From Streptomyces misionensis (GTDB taxonomy: Bacteria > Actinomycetota > Actinomycetes > Streptomycetales > Streptomycetaceae): a stretch of DNA of 64,000 bases. The position numbers and the translations under genes are program-made. The notes under the pieces are model-generated. The model was not told the origin of the DNA, ran no database searches, and worked only from the letters and a program-made list of their open reading frames with translations. The stretch is from positions 7,811,001-7,875,000 of the forward strand of contig NZ_FNTD01000004.1 of the NCBI RefSeq assembly GCF_900104815.1. Direction: 5' to 3'. Below are positions 49,604 through 58,594 of this stretch, piece after piece. Every line of letters begins with the position of its first letter. Positions within the stretch are counted from its first letter, which is position 1.

Positions 49604-50113
49604 ATGGAAGCCATGCAGCCCGATCCCATCGCCGCCATCGTCGAACAGTGGAAACGCGAGAGGCCCGATCTCGACGCGGCACCCATGCTCGTCATCGGTC
49701 GGCTCTTCCGGCTCACCAGCGCACTGGATCAGCGGCTGCGCCCGCCGTTCGCGGCCGCGGAGCTGGGCAGCGGCGACTTCGACGTGCTCGCGGCGCTACG
49801 ACGCGCAGGGGCCCCCTACTCCCTGTCCGCGGGCGAACTGAGCCGCACCGTCCTGGTCACCACCGGCGCGATCACCAAGCGGGTGGACCGGCTCGAAGCC
49901 CGTGGGCTGGTCGGCAGATCCGTGGACCGGAGCGATTCGCGCGGACGCCTCATCACCCTCACTCCCGAGGGCGTCGAACTGACCGACGAACTCATCGCCG
50001 TCCACCTGGACAACCAGCGCCGGCTTCTGGCCGGGCTCAGCGCGGACGAGCAGACCCAACTCGCCGGCCTGCTCGGACGACTCGCGCTCACGCTTGCCTC
50101 GGGCGACGACTGA
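49604..50113 (+). CDS. MarR-family regulator
   Basis: The 169-aa protein has the MarR winged helix (about 60-125): GDFDVLAALRRAG, SLSAGELSRTVLVTTGAITKRVDRLEARGLVGRSVDRSDSRGRLITLT. The N- and C-terminal helices for dimerisation frame it. It probably controls the divergent DsbA-like/MFS genes and itself through the two operators. ATG 49604 follows GGAAGATACA; ATG 49613 is a shorter alternative. Confidence 0.9.
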   Translation: MEAMQPDPIAAIVEQWKRERPDLDAAPMLVIGRLFRLTSALDQRLRPPFAAAELGSGDFDVLAALRRAGAPYSLSAGELSRTVLVTTGAITKRVDRLEARGLVGRSVDRSDSRGRLITLTPEGVELTDELIAVHLDNQRRLLAGLSADEQTQLAGLLGRLALTLASGDD

Positions 50114-50118
50114 GACCC

Positions 50119-50158
50119 ACGGGGGCATGGCGCTCGCGGCCTCGCTCGCCGCCCCCGT
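50119..50158. terminator. Stem-loop after the MarR gene
   Basis: ACGGGGGC (50119-50126) pairs with GCCCCCGT (50151-50158), with an inner GGCG/CGCC stem after a two-base bulge. It begins 6 bases after the MarR stop. Confidence 0.6.
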
Positions 50159-50173
50159 TGCCCCGTGCCGAGT

Positions 50174-50194
50174 TTACGCAAGCCGCTTACGTAA
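50174..50194. promoter_or_regulatory. LacI-type operator upstream of the repressor gene
   Basis: The 21 bases form TTACG-C-AAGC-C-GCTT-A-CGTAA, symmetrical about a central C except for one C/A pair. The central AAGCxGCTT form fits LacI-family sites. It lies about 20 bases before the start codon of the repressor gene, so autoregulation is likely. Confidence 0.7.
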
Positions 50195-50201
50195 TCCGCG
50201 C

Positions 50202-50207
50202 TATTCT
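50202..50207 (+). promoter_or_regulatory. Candidate -10 element of a leaderless transcript
   Basis: TATTCT stands 8 bases before the ATG at 50215. Transcription would begin at or very near the start codon, giving a leaderless mRNA, and no ribosome-binding site is seen. The operator directly upstream would cover the -35 region. Confidence 0.5.
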
Positions 50208-50214
50208 TGCGCGC

Positions 50215-51213
50215 ATGACGCGACGACTTGCGGAAGTGGCGAAGAAGGTAGGGGTCAGCGAGGCCACGGTCAGCCGGGTGCTCAACGGCAGGCCCGGAGT
50301 CTCCGACGCCACCCGGCAGGCCGTGCTGACGGCCCTCGACGTCCTGGGCTACGAGCGCCCCACTCAACTGCGCGGTGAGCGCGCCCGGCTCGTCGGCCTG
50401 GTCCTGCCCGAGCTGCAGAACCCCATCTTCCCCGCGTTCGCCGAGGTCATCGGCGGTGCGCTCGCCCAGCTCGGGCTCACCCCCGTGCTGTGCACCCAGA
50501 CCAAGGGCGGCGTCTCGGAGGCGGACTACGTCGAACTGCTGCTCCAGCAGCAGGTGTCCGGCGTCGTCTTCGCCGGCGGCCTCTACGCCCAGGCCGACGC
50601 CCCGCACGACCACTACCGGCTGCTCGCCGACCGCAACATCCCCGTCGTCCTGGTCAACGCGGCCATAGAACACCTCGGCTTCCCGGGCGTGTCCTGTGAC
50701 GACGCGGTCGCCGTCGAACAGGCCTGGCGGCACCTGGCCTCGCTCGGTCACGAACGCATCGGACTGGTCCTCGGCCCCGGCGACCACATGCCCTCCGCCC
50801 GCAAACTGGCCGCCGCGCACGACCTCACCGGCGGTCTGCCGGAAGAGCGAGTCGCCCGGGCCATCTTCTCCATCGAGGGCGGGCACGCCGCCGCCTCCCG
50901 GCTGATCGACCGGGGCGTCACCGGCATCATCTGCGCCAGCGACCCCCTCGCCCTCGGCGCGATCCGGGCCGCCCGGCGCAAGGGCTGCGACGTGCCGGGC
51001 CGGATCTCCGTGGTCGGCTACGACGACTCGGCGTTCATGAACTGCACCGAACCCCCGCTCACCACCGTCCGCCAGCCCATCGAGGCCATGGGGCGCGCGG
51101 CCGTGGAACTGCTGAACGCGCAGATCGGCGGCACCGCCGTACCCGCCGAGGAGCTGCTGTTCGAACCCGAACTGGTGGTGCGCGGATCGACCGGGCAAGC
51201 ACCGCGCGACTGA
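50215..51213 (+). CDS. LacI-family repressor of the alpha-glucan locus
   Basis: The 332-aa protein opens with the LacI HTH RLAEVAKKVGVSEATVSRVLNG (about 3-25) and hinge helix. The periplasmic-binding-like effector domain follows (LVGLVLPELQNPIFPAFAEVIG ... VVGYDDSAFMNCTEPPLTTVRQP). Such regulators release DNA when a sugar binds. It is followed by a binding protein, permeases and glycosidases, so an oligosaccharide from alpha-glucan is the expected inducer. The start shows no ribosome-binding site. Confidence 0.92.
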   Translation: MTRRLAEVAKKVGVSEATVSRVLNGRPGVSDATRQAVLTALDVLGYERPTQLRGERARLVGLVLPELQNPIFPAFAEVIGGALAQLGLTPVLCTQTKGGVSEADYVELLLQQQVSGVVFAGGLYAQADAPHDHYRLLADRNIPVVLVNAAIEHLGFPGVSCDDAVAVEQAWRHLASLGHERIGLVLGPGDHMPSARKLAAAHDLTGGLPEERVARAIFSIEGGHAAASRLIDRGVTGIICASDPLALGAIRAARRKGCDVPGRISVVGYDDSAFMNCTEPPLTTVRQPIEAMGRAAVELLNAQIGGTAVPAEELLFEPELVVRGSTGQAPRD

Positions 51214-51343
51214 GACCCCAGTACATCCAGCCCACTGTCAAATAATTACAGAACTCGCGCGACATCTTGCGGACCCTTGTCGGCGGTGCTTGAGTGTGCC
51301 GCGCCCACTGCTCCCGCCATGAGTGCCACCAAGGGGTCCATCG

Positions 51344-52696
51344 ATGACAAGCACCGGGTTCCGCCGCACCTTCGTCGCGATCGGCGTCTGCTCCTCCCTC
51401 GCCCTCGCCGCCACCGCCTGCGGTTCGGGCGGCGACGGCTCGGCGAGCGGCAAGACGCGCATCACCGTCAACTGCGAGCCACCGAAGAGTGCCAGAACCG
51501 ACCGGAAGTTCTTCGACGCGGACGTCGCCTCCTTCGAGCGGCAGAACCCGGACATCGACGTCGTCACCCACGACGCCTTCCCCTGCGAGGACCCCAAGAC
51601 GTTCGACGCCAAGCTCGCCGGCGGCCAGATGGAGGACGTGTTCTACACGTACTTCACCGACGTCGGGCATGTCGTGGACATCAACCAGGCCGCGGACCTC
51701 ACGCCGTACCTCAAGGAGATGAAGAGCTACGGCACGCTCCAGAAGCAGTTGCGCGACATCTACACGGTGAACGGGAAGGTGTACGGCATACCGCGTACCG
51801 GATACAGCATGGGGCTGATCTACAACCGCGCCCTGTTCGAGCGGGCCGGCCTCGACCCCGACCAGCCCCCCACCACCTGGGACGAGGTCCGCGCCGACGC
51901 CAAGAAGATCGCCGCCCTCGGCAACGGCACCGTCGGGTACGCCGACTACAGCGCCCAGAACCAGGGCGGCTGGCACTTCACCGCCGAGCTGTACTCCCAG
52001 GGCGGCGACGTCGTCAGCGCCGACGGCAAGAAGGCGACCGTCGACACTCCCGAGGGCCACGCCGTCCTGCGGAACCTGCACGACATGCGGTGGAACGACA
52101 ACTCCATGGGCAGCAAACAGCTCCTCGTCATCAACGACGCACAGCAGTTGATGGGCGCCGGCAAGCTCGGCATGTACCTGGCCGCACCCGACAACATCCC
52201 GATCCTCGTCAAGGAGAAGGGCGCCCGTTACGACGACATCGCCATCGGCCCCATGCCCGGCGGCCAGGGCACCCTGATCGGCGGCGACGGCTACATGTTC
52301 AACAAGCACGACTCGCCCGCCCAGATCCGCGCCGGCCTCAAGTGGCTGGAGCACATGTACCTCACCCCCGGCAAGGGCTTCCTCGGCGACTACGCCCGCG
52401 CCAAGCGGAACAACGCCCCTGTCGGCCTGCCCGAGCCGCGCCTGTTCACCGGCGCCGCCGACGCCAAGGACCAGGCGATCAAGAAGGCCAACGCCAACGT
52501 CCCGGTGAAGAACTACCAGCCCTTCCTCGACGGCAACGCCGAACTCCGGATGAAGATCGAGCCGCCGAACGCGCAGCAGATCTACTCCGTCCTCGACGGC
52601 ACCGTCTCCGCCGTCCTCACCAACAAGGACGCCGACATCGACCAGCTCCTCAAGGACGCGTCCGGCAAGATCGACGGCATTCTCGCCCGGAGCTGA
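51344..52696 (+). CDS. Sugar ABC transporter substrate-binding lipoprotein
   Basis: A 450-aa family 1 solute-binding protein. The lipobox LAATAC (Cys near residue 26) anchors it. Mature features are EDVFYTYFTDVGHVVDINQAADLTPYLKE, YGIPRTGYSMGLIYNRALFERAGLDPDQPPTTWDE and GGDGYMFNKHDSPAQIRAGLKWLE. These define the maltose/oligosaccharide-binding class. ATG 51344 follows AAGGGG. It is the first gene of the transport and hydrolase unit and precedes two permease genes by a few bases. Confidence 0.92.
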   Translation: MTSTGFRRTFVAIGVCSSLALAATACGSGGDGSASGKTRITVNCEPPKSARTDRKFFDADVASFERQNPDIDVVTHDAFPCEDPKTFDAKLAGGQMEDVFYTYFTDVGHVVDINQAADLTPYLKEMKSYGTLQKQLRDIYTVNGKVYGIPRTGYSMGLIYNRALFERAGLDPDQPPTTWDEVRADAKKIAALGNGTVGYADYSAQNQGGWHFTAELYSQGGDVVSADGKKATVDTPEGHAVLRNLHDMRWNDNSMGSKQLLVINDAQQLMGAGKLGMYLAAPDNIPILVKEKGARYDDIAIGPMPGGQGTLIGGDGYMFNKHDSPAQIRAGLKWLEHMYLTPGKGFLGDYARAKRNNAPVGLPEPRLFTGAADAKDQAIKKANANVPVKNYQPFLDGNAELRMKIEPPNAQQIYSVLDGTVSAVLTNKDADIDQLLKDASGKIDGILARS

Positions 52697-52701
52697 CCGC
52701 C

Positions 52702-53655
52702 ATGACGAAGACGGCCGAACGACAGCCGACGGCGGCCGCCGCCTCCCCGGCCCCCGTGCCGCCCCAGGCAAGGAAGCGGGGGCGGCACCGCCTGCTCGAC
52801 CAGGCCCGCGCCTACGCGTTCCTCCTCGGCGGCCTGCTCTGCTTCGCACTGTTCTCCTGGTACCCGGCGATCCGCGCGGTCGTGATCGCCTTCCAGAAGT
52901 ACACCCCGGGCTCCCCGCCCCAGTGGGTCGGCACCGCCAACTTCACCCGTGTCCTGCACGACCCGGAATTCGCCGCCGCCTGGCGCAACACCTTCTCCTT
53001 CACCCTGCTCGCCCTGCTCATCGGCTTCGCCGTCCCCTTCCTCCTCGCCCTCGTCCTCAACGAACTCCGGCACGCCAAGGCCTTCTTCAGGGTCGTGGTC
53101 TACCTGCCGGTGATGATCCCGCCAGTGGTCAGCGCCCTGCTGTGGAAGTGGTTCTACGACCCGGGAGCCGGCCTCGCCAACGAGGCGCTGCGCTTCGCGC
53201 ACCTGCCCACCTCGAACTGGTCCAACGGCACCGACACCGCGCTCGTCTCCCTGGTGATCGTGGCGACCTGGGCCAACATGGGCGGCACCGTCCTCATCTA
53301 CCTGGCCGCCCTGCAGTCCATCCCCGGCGAGCTGTACGAGGCCGCCGAACTCGACGGCGCCGGCCTCCTCCAGCGCATCCGGCACGTCACGATCCCGCAG
53401 ACCCGGTTCGTGATCCTGATGCTGATGCTCCTTCAGATCATCGCCACCATGCAGGTGTTCACCGAGCCGTTCGTCATCACCGGCGGCGGCCCCGAGAGCG
53501 CCACCGTCACCGTCCTCTACCTCATCTACAAATACGCCTTCCTCTACAACGACTTCGGCGGCGCCTGCGCCCTCAGCGTGCTGCTCCTGCTGCTGCTCGG
53601 CATCTTCTCCGCCGTCTATCTGCGGCTCACCCGCAACGAGGGGGACACCGCGTGA
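52702..53655 (+). CDS. Sugar ABC transporter permease 1 (MalF-type)
   Basis: A 317-aa inner-membrane protein with six or more helices. The permease loop EAAELDGAGLLQRIRHVTIPQ (EAAxxDGA) contacts the ATPase. A long N-terminal cytoplasmic Pro/Ala tail precedes the first helix (YAFLLGGLLCFALFSWYP). It starts 3 bases after the binding-protein stop. No ATPase is encoded with it; Streptomyces sugar importers commonly share MsiK, which is likely here. Confidence 0.92.
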   Translation: MTKTAERQPTAAAASPAPVPPQARKRGRHRLLDQARAYAFLLGGLLCFALFSWYPAIRAVVIAFQKYTPGSPPQWVGTANFTRVLHDPEFAAAWRNTFSFTLLALLIGFAVPFLLALVLNELRHAKAFFRVVVYLPVMIPPVVSALLWKWFYDPGAGLANEALRFAHLPTSNWSNGTDTALVSLVIVATWANMGGTVLIYLAALQSIPGELYEAAELDGAGLLQRIRHVTIPQTRFVILMLMLLQIIATMQVFTEPFVITGGGPESATVTVLYLIYKYAFLYNDFGGACALSVLLLLLLGIFSAVYLRLTRNEGDTA

Positions 53656-54530
53656 CCGCCACCCGCACCCTGATCTCCCCGGCCACCCTCGCCCGCCCAC
53701 GCGGCAAGGCGATCTACTGGACGGTGTTCACCGCCGTCGTCGTCCTCTTCGCGCTGGCCTTCCTCTTCCCGGTCTACTGGATGGTCACCGGCGCGATGAA
53801 GTCCCCCGACGAGGTGGCCCGGATCCCGCCGACGCTCGTGCCGGAGCACTGGCACACCGGTGCCTACACCGACGCCTGGGACCTGATGCAGCTCCCGCGG
53901 CACCTGTGGAACACCGTCGTCCAGGCGGCCGGCGCCTGGGCCCTCCAACTGGTGTTCTGCACGGCCGCCGCCTACGCCCTGTCCAAGCTGCGGCCCGCCT
54001 TCGGCAAGGTGATCCTGGGCGGCATCCTCGCCACCCTCATGGTCCCGGCCCAAGCGCTCGTCGTGCCCAAGTACCTCACCGTCGCCGATCTTCCGCTGCT
54101 GCACACCAGCCTGCTCAACGACCCGCTCGCCATCTGGCTGCCGGCCGTCGCCAACGCCTTCAACCTCTATCTGCTCAAACGGTTCTTCGACCAGTTGCCC
54201 CGTGACGTGCTGGAGGCCGCCGAGATCGACGGCGCCGGGAAGCTGCGCACCCTGTGGTCCGTCGTCCTGCCCATGTCGCGGCCGGTCCTCGGTGTCGTGT
54301 CCATCTTCGCGCTGGTCGCCGTGTGGCAGGACTTCCTGTGGCCGCTGATGGTCTTCTCCGACACCGACAAACAGCCGATCAGCGTGGCCCTGGTCCAGCT
54401 GTCGCAGAACATCCAGCTCACCGTGCTCCTCGCCGCGATGGTGATCGCCGGCATCCCGATGGTGGCGTTGTTCCTCGTCTTCCAGCGGCACATCATCGCC
54501 GGGATCAGCGCGGGCAGCACCAAGGGCTGA
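53652..54530 (+). CDS. Sugar ABC transporter permease 2 (MalG-type)
   Basis: A 292-aa permease with about six helices. The ATPase-contact loop is LEAAEIDGAGKLRTLWSVVLPMS. It begins at GTG 53652, overlapping the stop of the first permease as GTGA, so translation is coupled. VYWMVTGAMKSPDEV near the N-terminus is typical of MalG-like partners. Confidence 0.92.
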   Translation: MTATRTLISPATLARPRGKAIYWTVFTAVVVLFALAFLFPVYWMVTGAMKSPDEVARIPPTLVPEHWHTGAYTDAWDLMQLPRHLWNTVVQAAGAWALQLVFCTAAAYALSKLRPAFGKVILGGILATLMVPAQALVVPKYLTVADLPLLHTSLLNDPLAIWLPAVANAFNLYLLKRFFDQLPRDVLEAAEIDGAGKLRTLWSVVLPMSRPVLGVVSIFALVAVWQDFLWPLMVFSDTDKQPISVALVQLSQNIQLTVLLAAMVIAGIPMVALFLVFQRHIIAGISAGSTKG

Positions 54531-54563
54531 CGCCGACCGCACGTCTACAGAAAGGCAAGCTCA

Positions 54564-56171
54564 GTGGGACAGCCCACCCATGCCCCCGGCAGCCACGACT
54601 GGTGGCGCGACGCCGTCATCTACCAGGTCTACGTCCGCAGCTTCGCCGACGGCGACGGCGACGGCACCGGCGACCTCTCGGGCGTCCGCTCCCGGCTGCC
54701 CTACCTGGCCGAACTCGGCGTGGACGCGCTGTGGTTCAACCCCTGGTACCGGTCACCGATGAAGGACGGCGGCTACGACGTCGCCGACTACCGCGCCATC
54801 GACCCGGCGTTCGGCACCCTCGCCGAGGCGGAGAAACTCATCGCCGAGGCCCGCGGGCTGGGCATCCGCACCATCGTCGACATCGTCCCCAACCACGTCT
54901 CCGACCAGCACCCCTGGTTCCAGGCGGCCCTCGCCGCCGGTCCCGGCAGCCCCGAGCGGGACCTGTTCCACTTCCGGCCCGGCCGCGGCCCGCACGGTGA
55001 ACTCCCGCCCAACGACTGGCCGTCGCAGTTCGCCGGCACCACCGAACCGGTGTGGACCCGGCTGCCCGACGGCGACTGGTACCTGCACCTGTTCACCCCC
55101 GAGCAGCCCGACCTCAACTGGGCGCACCCGACCGTCCGCCAGGAACACGAGGACATCCTCCGCTTCTGGTTCGAAAGGGGTGTCGCCGGCGTCCGCATCG
55201 ACTCCGCGGCCCTGCTCGCCAAGGACCCGCACCTCCCCGACCTGGCCACGCACCCGGAGCCGCACCCCTTCGTCGACCGCGACGAACTCCACGACATCTA
55301 CCGCTCCTGGCGCGCCGTCGCCGACGCCTACGACGGCGTCTTCGTCGGCGAGGTGTGGCTCCCCGACGCCGAACGCTTCGCCCGCTATCTGCGCCCCGAC
55401 GAACTCCACACCGCCTTCAACTTCTCCTTCCTCTCCTGCCCGTGGCACCCCGGACGGCTGCGCGCCTCGATCGACACCACCCTCGCCGAACACGCCCCGG
55501 TCGGCGCCCCCGCCACCTGGGTGCTGTGCAACCACGACGTCACCCGCACGGTCACCCGCTACGGCCGCGAGGACACCGCCTTCGACTTCGCCACCAAGGC
55601 CTTCGGCACCCCGACCGATCCGACGCTCGGCACCCGCAGGGCACGGGCGGCCGCCCTGCTGTCCCTCGCGCTGCCCGGGTCGGTGTACGTGTACCAGGGG
55701 GAGGAACTGGGGCTGCCGGAGGCAGAGATCCCGGTCGACCGCATACAGGATCCGATGTACCACCGTTCGCACGGCACCGATCCCGGCCGCGACGGCTGCC
55801 GGGTGCCGCTGCCGTGGGACGCCGGCATGCCGTATGCGGGGTTCGGCTCACAGAGCGAACCGTGGCTGCCGCAGCCGGCCGACTGGCCGTCGTACGCGGC
55901 CGACCACCAGGAGCGCGACCCCGGCTCCATGCTCACCCTCTACCGCAGGGCCATCGCCCTGCGCCCCCGCTTCGGCACCGGCCCCCTCACCTGGCTCCCC
56001 GCCCCCGACGACGTCCTGGCCTTCTCCCGCGCGGGCGGCGCGATCTGCGTGGTCAACTTCTCCGCCACCCCCGCCGACCTCCCCGCGCACTCGGAACTCC
56101 TGCTCAGCAGCGGCCCGCTGGACGACACGGGCCGGCTGCCGCAGGACACCGCGGCCTGGCTGCACGCCTGA
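54564..56171 (+). CDS. GH13 alpha-glucosidase-type hydrolase, intracellular
   Basis: A 535-aa TIM-barrel enzyme of the alpha-amylase family. Conserved regions are DIVPNHVSDQHPWF, GVRIDSAALL with nucleophile Asp213, GEVWLP with acid/base Glu263 and LCNHDVTR with Asp325. Residues such as WYRSPMKDGGYDVADYRAIDPAFG point to the oligo-1,6-glucosidase/alpha-glucosidase branch. No signal peptide is present, so it works on imported sugars. It begins with GTG 54564, following AAAGGCAAGC, and comes right after the permease genes. Confidence 0.92.
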   Translation: MGQPTHAPGSHDWWRDAVIYQVYVRSFADGDGDGTGDLSGVRSRLPYLAELGVDALWFNPWYRSPMKDGGYDVADYRAIDPAFGTLAEAEKLIAEARGLGIRTIVDIVPNHVSDQHPWFQAALAAGPGSPERDLFHFRPGRGPHGELPPNDWPSQFAGTTEPVWTRLPDGDWYLHLFTPEQPDLNWAHPTVRQEHEDILRFWFERGVAGVRIDSAALLAKDPHLPDLATHPEPHPFVDRDELHDIYRSWRAVADAYDGVFVGEVWLPDAERFARYLRPDELHTAFNFSFLSCPWHPGRLRASIDTTLAEHAPVGAPATWVLCNHDVTRTVTRYGREDTAFDFATKAFGTPTDPTLGTRRARAAALLSLALPGSVYVYQGEELGLPEAEIPVDRIQDPMYHRSHGTDPGRDGCRVPLPWDAGMPYAGFGSQSEPWLPQPADWPSYAADHQERDPGSMLTLYRRAIALRPRFGTGPLTWLPAPDDVLAFSRAGGAICVVNFSATPADLPAHSELLLSSGPLDDTGRLPQDTAAWLHA

Positions 56172-56221
56172 GCCGCGGCGCACCGCTGTCCCGCGAACCC
56201 CCACCACGAAGGGAACAGCTC

Positions 56222-58399
56222 ATGCACAGCAGCACCCTCAGATATGTCAGGCGCATGCCAGCCGTGGGGGCGGTCGTCGCCCTCGCCGCGGGCATGCTCG
56301 TCACGGTGGCCCCCGCCGCGCACGCGGCCGCGGGCGCCACTTTGCCCTTCACCTCGGTCGAGGCCGAGTCGGCCACCACCACCGGCACGAAGATCGGCCC
56401 GGACTACACCCAGGGCACCCTCGCCTCGGAGGCGTCCGGCCGGCAGGCCGTACGACTGTCCGCGGGGCAGCGGGTGGAGTTCACCGTGCCGCGGGCGGCC
56501 AACGCGGTGAACGTCTCCTACAGCGTCCCCGACGGCCAGTCCGGCTCGCTCGACGTGTACGTCAACGGCACCAAGCTGGCCAAGTCCCTTCCGGTGACGT
56601 CCAAGTACTCGTACGTCGACACCGGCTGGATCACCGGCAGCAAGACGCACCACTTCTTCGACAACGCCCGGCTGCTGCTGGGACAGAACGTCCAGGCCGG
56701 TGACAAGGTCGCGTTCGTGGCGACCAGCACCCAGGTCACCGTCGACGTCGCCGACTTCGAACAGGTCGCCGCGGCCGGCACACAGCCGTCCGGTTCGGTG
56801 TCCGTCGTCTCCAAGGGCGCCGACCCCAGCGGCAACGGCGACTCCACCCAGGCCTTCCGGGACGCCATCGCCGCCGCCCAGGGCGGGACGGTGTGGATCC
56901 CACCGGGCGACTACCGGCTCACCTCCTCCCTCGGCGGCGTACAGAACGTCACCCTGCAAGGGGCGGGCAGCTGGTACTCCGTCGTGCACACCTCCCGGTT
57001 CGTCGACCAGTCAAGCTCCGCCGGGAACGTCCACATCAAGGACTTCGCGGTGATCGGGGAGGTCACCGAGCGCGTCGACTCCAGCCCGGACAACTTCGTC
57101 AACGGCTCACTCGGCCCGAACTCGTCCGTCTCCGGCATGTGGATCCAGCACCTCAAGTGCGGACTGTGGCTGACCGGCACCAATGACAACCTGGTCGTGG
57201 AGAACAACCGCATCCTCGACACCACCGCCGACGGCATCAACCTCAACGGCACCGCGAGGGGCGTCCGGGTCAGCAACAACTTCCTGCGCAACCAGGGCGA
57301 CGACTCCCTCGCCATGTGGTCGCTGTACGCCCCGGACACCAATTCCAGCTTCGAGAACAACACCGTCTCCCAGCCCAACCTCGCCAACGGCATCGCCATC
57401 TACGGCGGCACCGACATCACGGTGCGCAACAACCTGGTCTCCGACACCAACGCCCTGGGCAGCGGTATCGCCATTTCCAACCAGAAGTTCATGGACCCGT
57501 TCTCGCCGCTGTCCGGCACCATCACGGTCGACGGCAACACCCTGGTGCGCACCGGCGCGCTCAACCCCAACTGGAACCATCCGATGGGCGCGCTGCGCGT
57601 CGACTCGTACGACAGCGCCATCAACGCCACCGTGAACATCACCGACACCACGATCACCGACAGCCCGTACAGCGCCTTCGAGTTCGTCTCCGGCGGCGGG
57701 CAGGGCTACCCCGTGCGCAACGTCAACGTGACCGGCGCGACGGTGCGGAACACCGGCACGGTCGTGGTCCAGGGAGAGGCGCAGGGGGCGGCCACGTTCA
57801 AGAACGTCACCGCGACCGGCGTCGGCGCGGCCGGGGTGTACAACTGCCCGTACCCGGCGAACTCCGGTTCCTTCACCCTCACCGACGGCGGCGGCAACTC
57901 CGGCTGGTCCAGCACCTGGTCGGACTGCTCCACCTGGCCGCAGCCCGGCCAGGGGAACCCCGCGCCCGACCCCAACCGCAATCTCGCCAAGGGCCGTCCG
58001 GCCACGGCGACCGGTTCCCAGGACGTCTACACGCCCGGCAAGGCGGTGGACGGCGACGCCAACTCGTACTGGGAGTCGGCGAACAACGCCTTCCCGCAAT
58101 CCCTGACGGTCGACCTCGGTTCGTCGTACGCGGTGCGCCGGCTGGTGCTGAAGCTGCCGCCGTCCTCGGCGTGGGGCGCCCGCACCCAGACCATCACCGT
58201 GCTCGGCAGCACCGACGGTTCGAACTACTCCACCGTGGTCGGCTCCCAGGGTTACCGATTCGACCCGGCCACCGGCAACACCGCCACGGTGTCCCTGCCG
58301 AGCGGCACGAACCTGCGGTACCTGCGGCTGTCGGTCAGTGCCAACACCGGTTGGCCGGCCGGGCAGTTCAGCGAGGTGGAGGCCTATCTCACCTCCTGA
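56222..58399 (+). CDS. Secreted GH87 alpha-1,3-glucanase (mycodextranase-like)
   Basis: A 725-aa protein. A signal peptide (cleavage after AHA near residue 37) is followed by a CBM35-like module (about 45-180; VEAESATTTGTKIG). A right-handed beta-helix catalytic domain follows (about 195-575), then a discoidin/F5-8-type C-terminal module (about 585-725; NLAKGRPATATG ... LTVDLGSSYAVRRLVL). The catalytic region contains ADGIN with Asp337 and GDDSLA with Asp360 and Asp361. The 23-residue spacing between these Asp residues agrees with the catalytic trio of characterised GH87 enzymes as I remember it. GH87 enzymes cleave alpha-1,3-glucan of fungal walls and dental mutan. A terminator follows the stop. 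Confidence 0.88.
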   Translation: MHSSTLRYVRRMPAVGAVVALAAGMLVTVAPAAHAAAGATLPFTSVEAESATTTGTKIGPDYTQGTLASEASGRQAVRLSAGQRVEFTVPRAANAVNVSYSVPDGQSGSLDVYVNGTKLAKSLPVTSKYSYVDTGWITGSKTHHFFDNARLLLGQNVQAGDKVAFVATSTQVTVDVADFEQVAAAGTQPSGSVSVVSKGADPSGNGDSTQAFRDAIAAAQGGTVWIPPGDYRLTSSLGGVQNVTLQGAGSWYSVVHTSRFVDQSSSAGNVHIKDFAVIGEVTERVDSSPDNFVNGSLGPNSSVSGMWIQHLKCGLWLTGTNDNLVVENNRILDTTADGINLNGTARGVRVSNNFLRNQGDDSLAMWSLYAPDTNSSFENNTVSQPNLANGIAIYGGTDITVRNNLVSDTNALGSGIAISNQKFMDPFSPLSGTITVDGNTLVRTGALNPNWNHPMGALRVDSYDSAINATVNITDTTITDSPYSAFEFVSGGGQGYPVRNVNVTGATVRNTGTVVVQGEAQGAATFKNVTATGVGAAGVYNCPYPANSGSFTLTDGGGNSGWSSTWSDCSTWPQPGQGNPAPDPNRNLAKGRPATATGSQDVYTPGKAVDGDANSYWESANNAFPQSLTVDLGSSYAVRRLVLKLPPSSAWGARTQTITVLGSTDGSNYSTVVGSQGYRFDPATGNTATVSLPSGTNLRYLRLSVSANTGWPAGQFSEVEAYLTS

Positions 58400-58411
58400 C
58401 GCCCTGGGATT

Positions 58412-58443
58412 CCGGCGTCCGGGCGGGGAAGCCCGGGCGCCGG
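58412..58443 (+). terminator. Stem-loop terminator of the alpha-glucan unit
   Basis: A 13-bp stem (58412-58424 with 58431-58443, one G-U pair) closes a 6-nt loop GGGGAA. It begins 13 bases after the GH87 stop. Confidence 0.85.
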
Positions 58444-58594
58444 CACCGCACGGAACCCGGCCGTTCGCGTCCGCGCCAGTCACGGGACCGCCGGGGCCGG
58501 GACGTGTACGCGGTGACGCCGGCGGCCGGACGCGGTGCGGGCCGTCGGCGTCGTCTTCCCCCTCCGGCTCGGGCCCCACGAACCCTTCCCGGCC

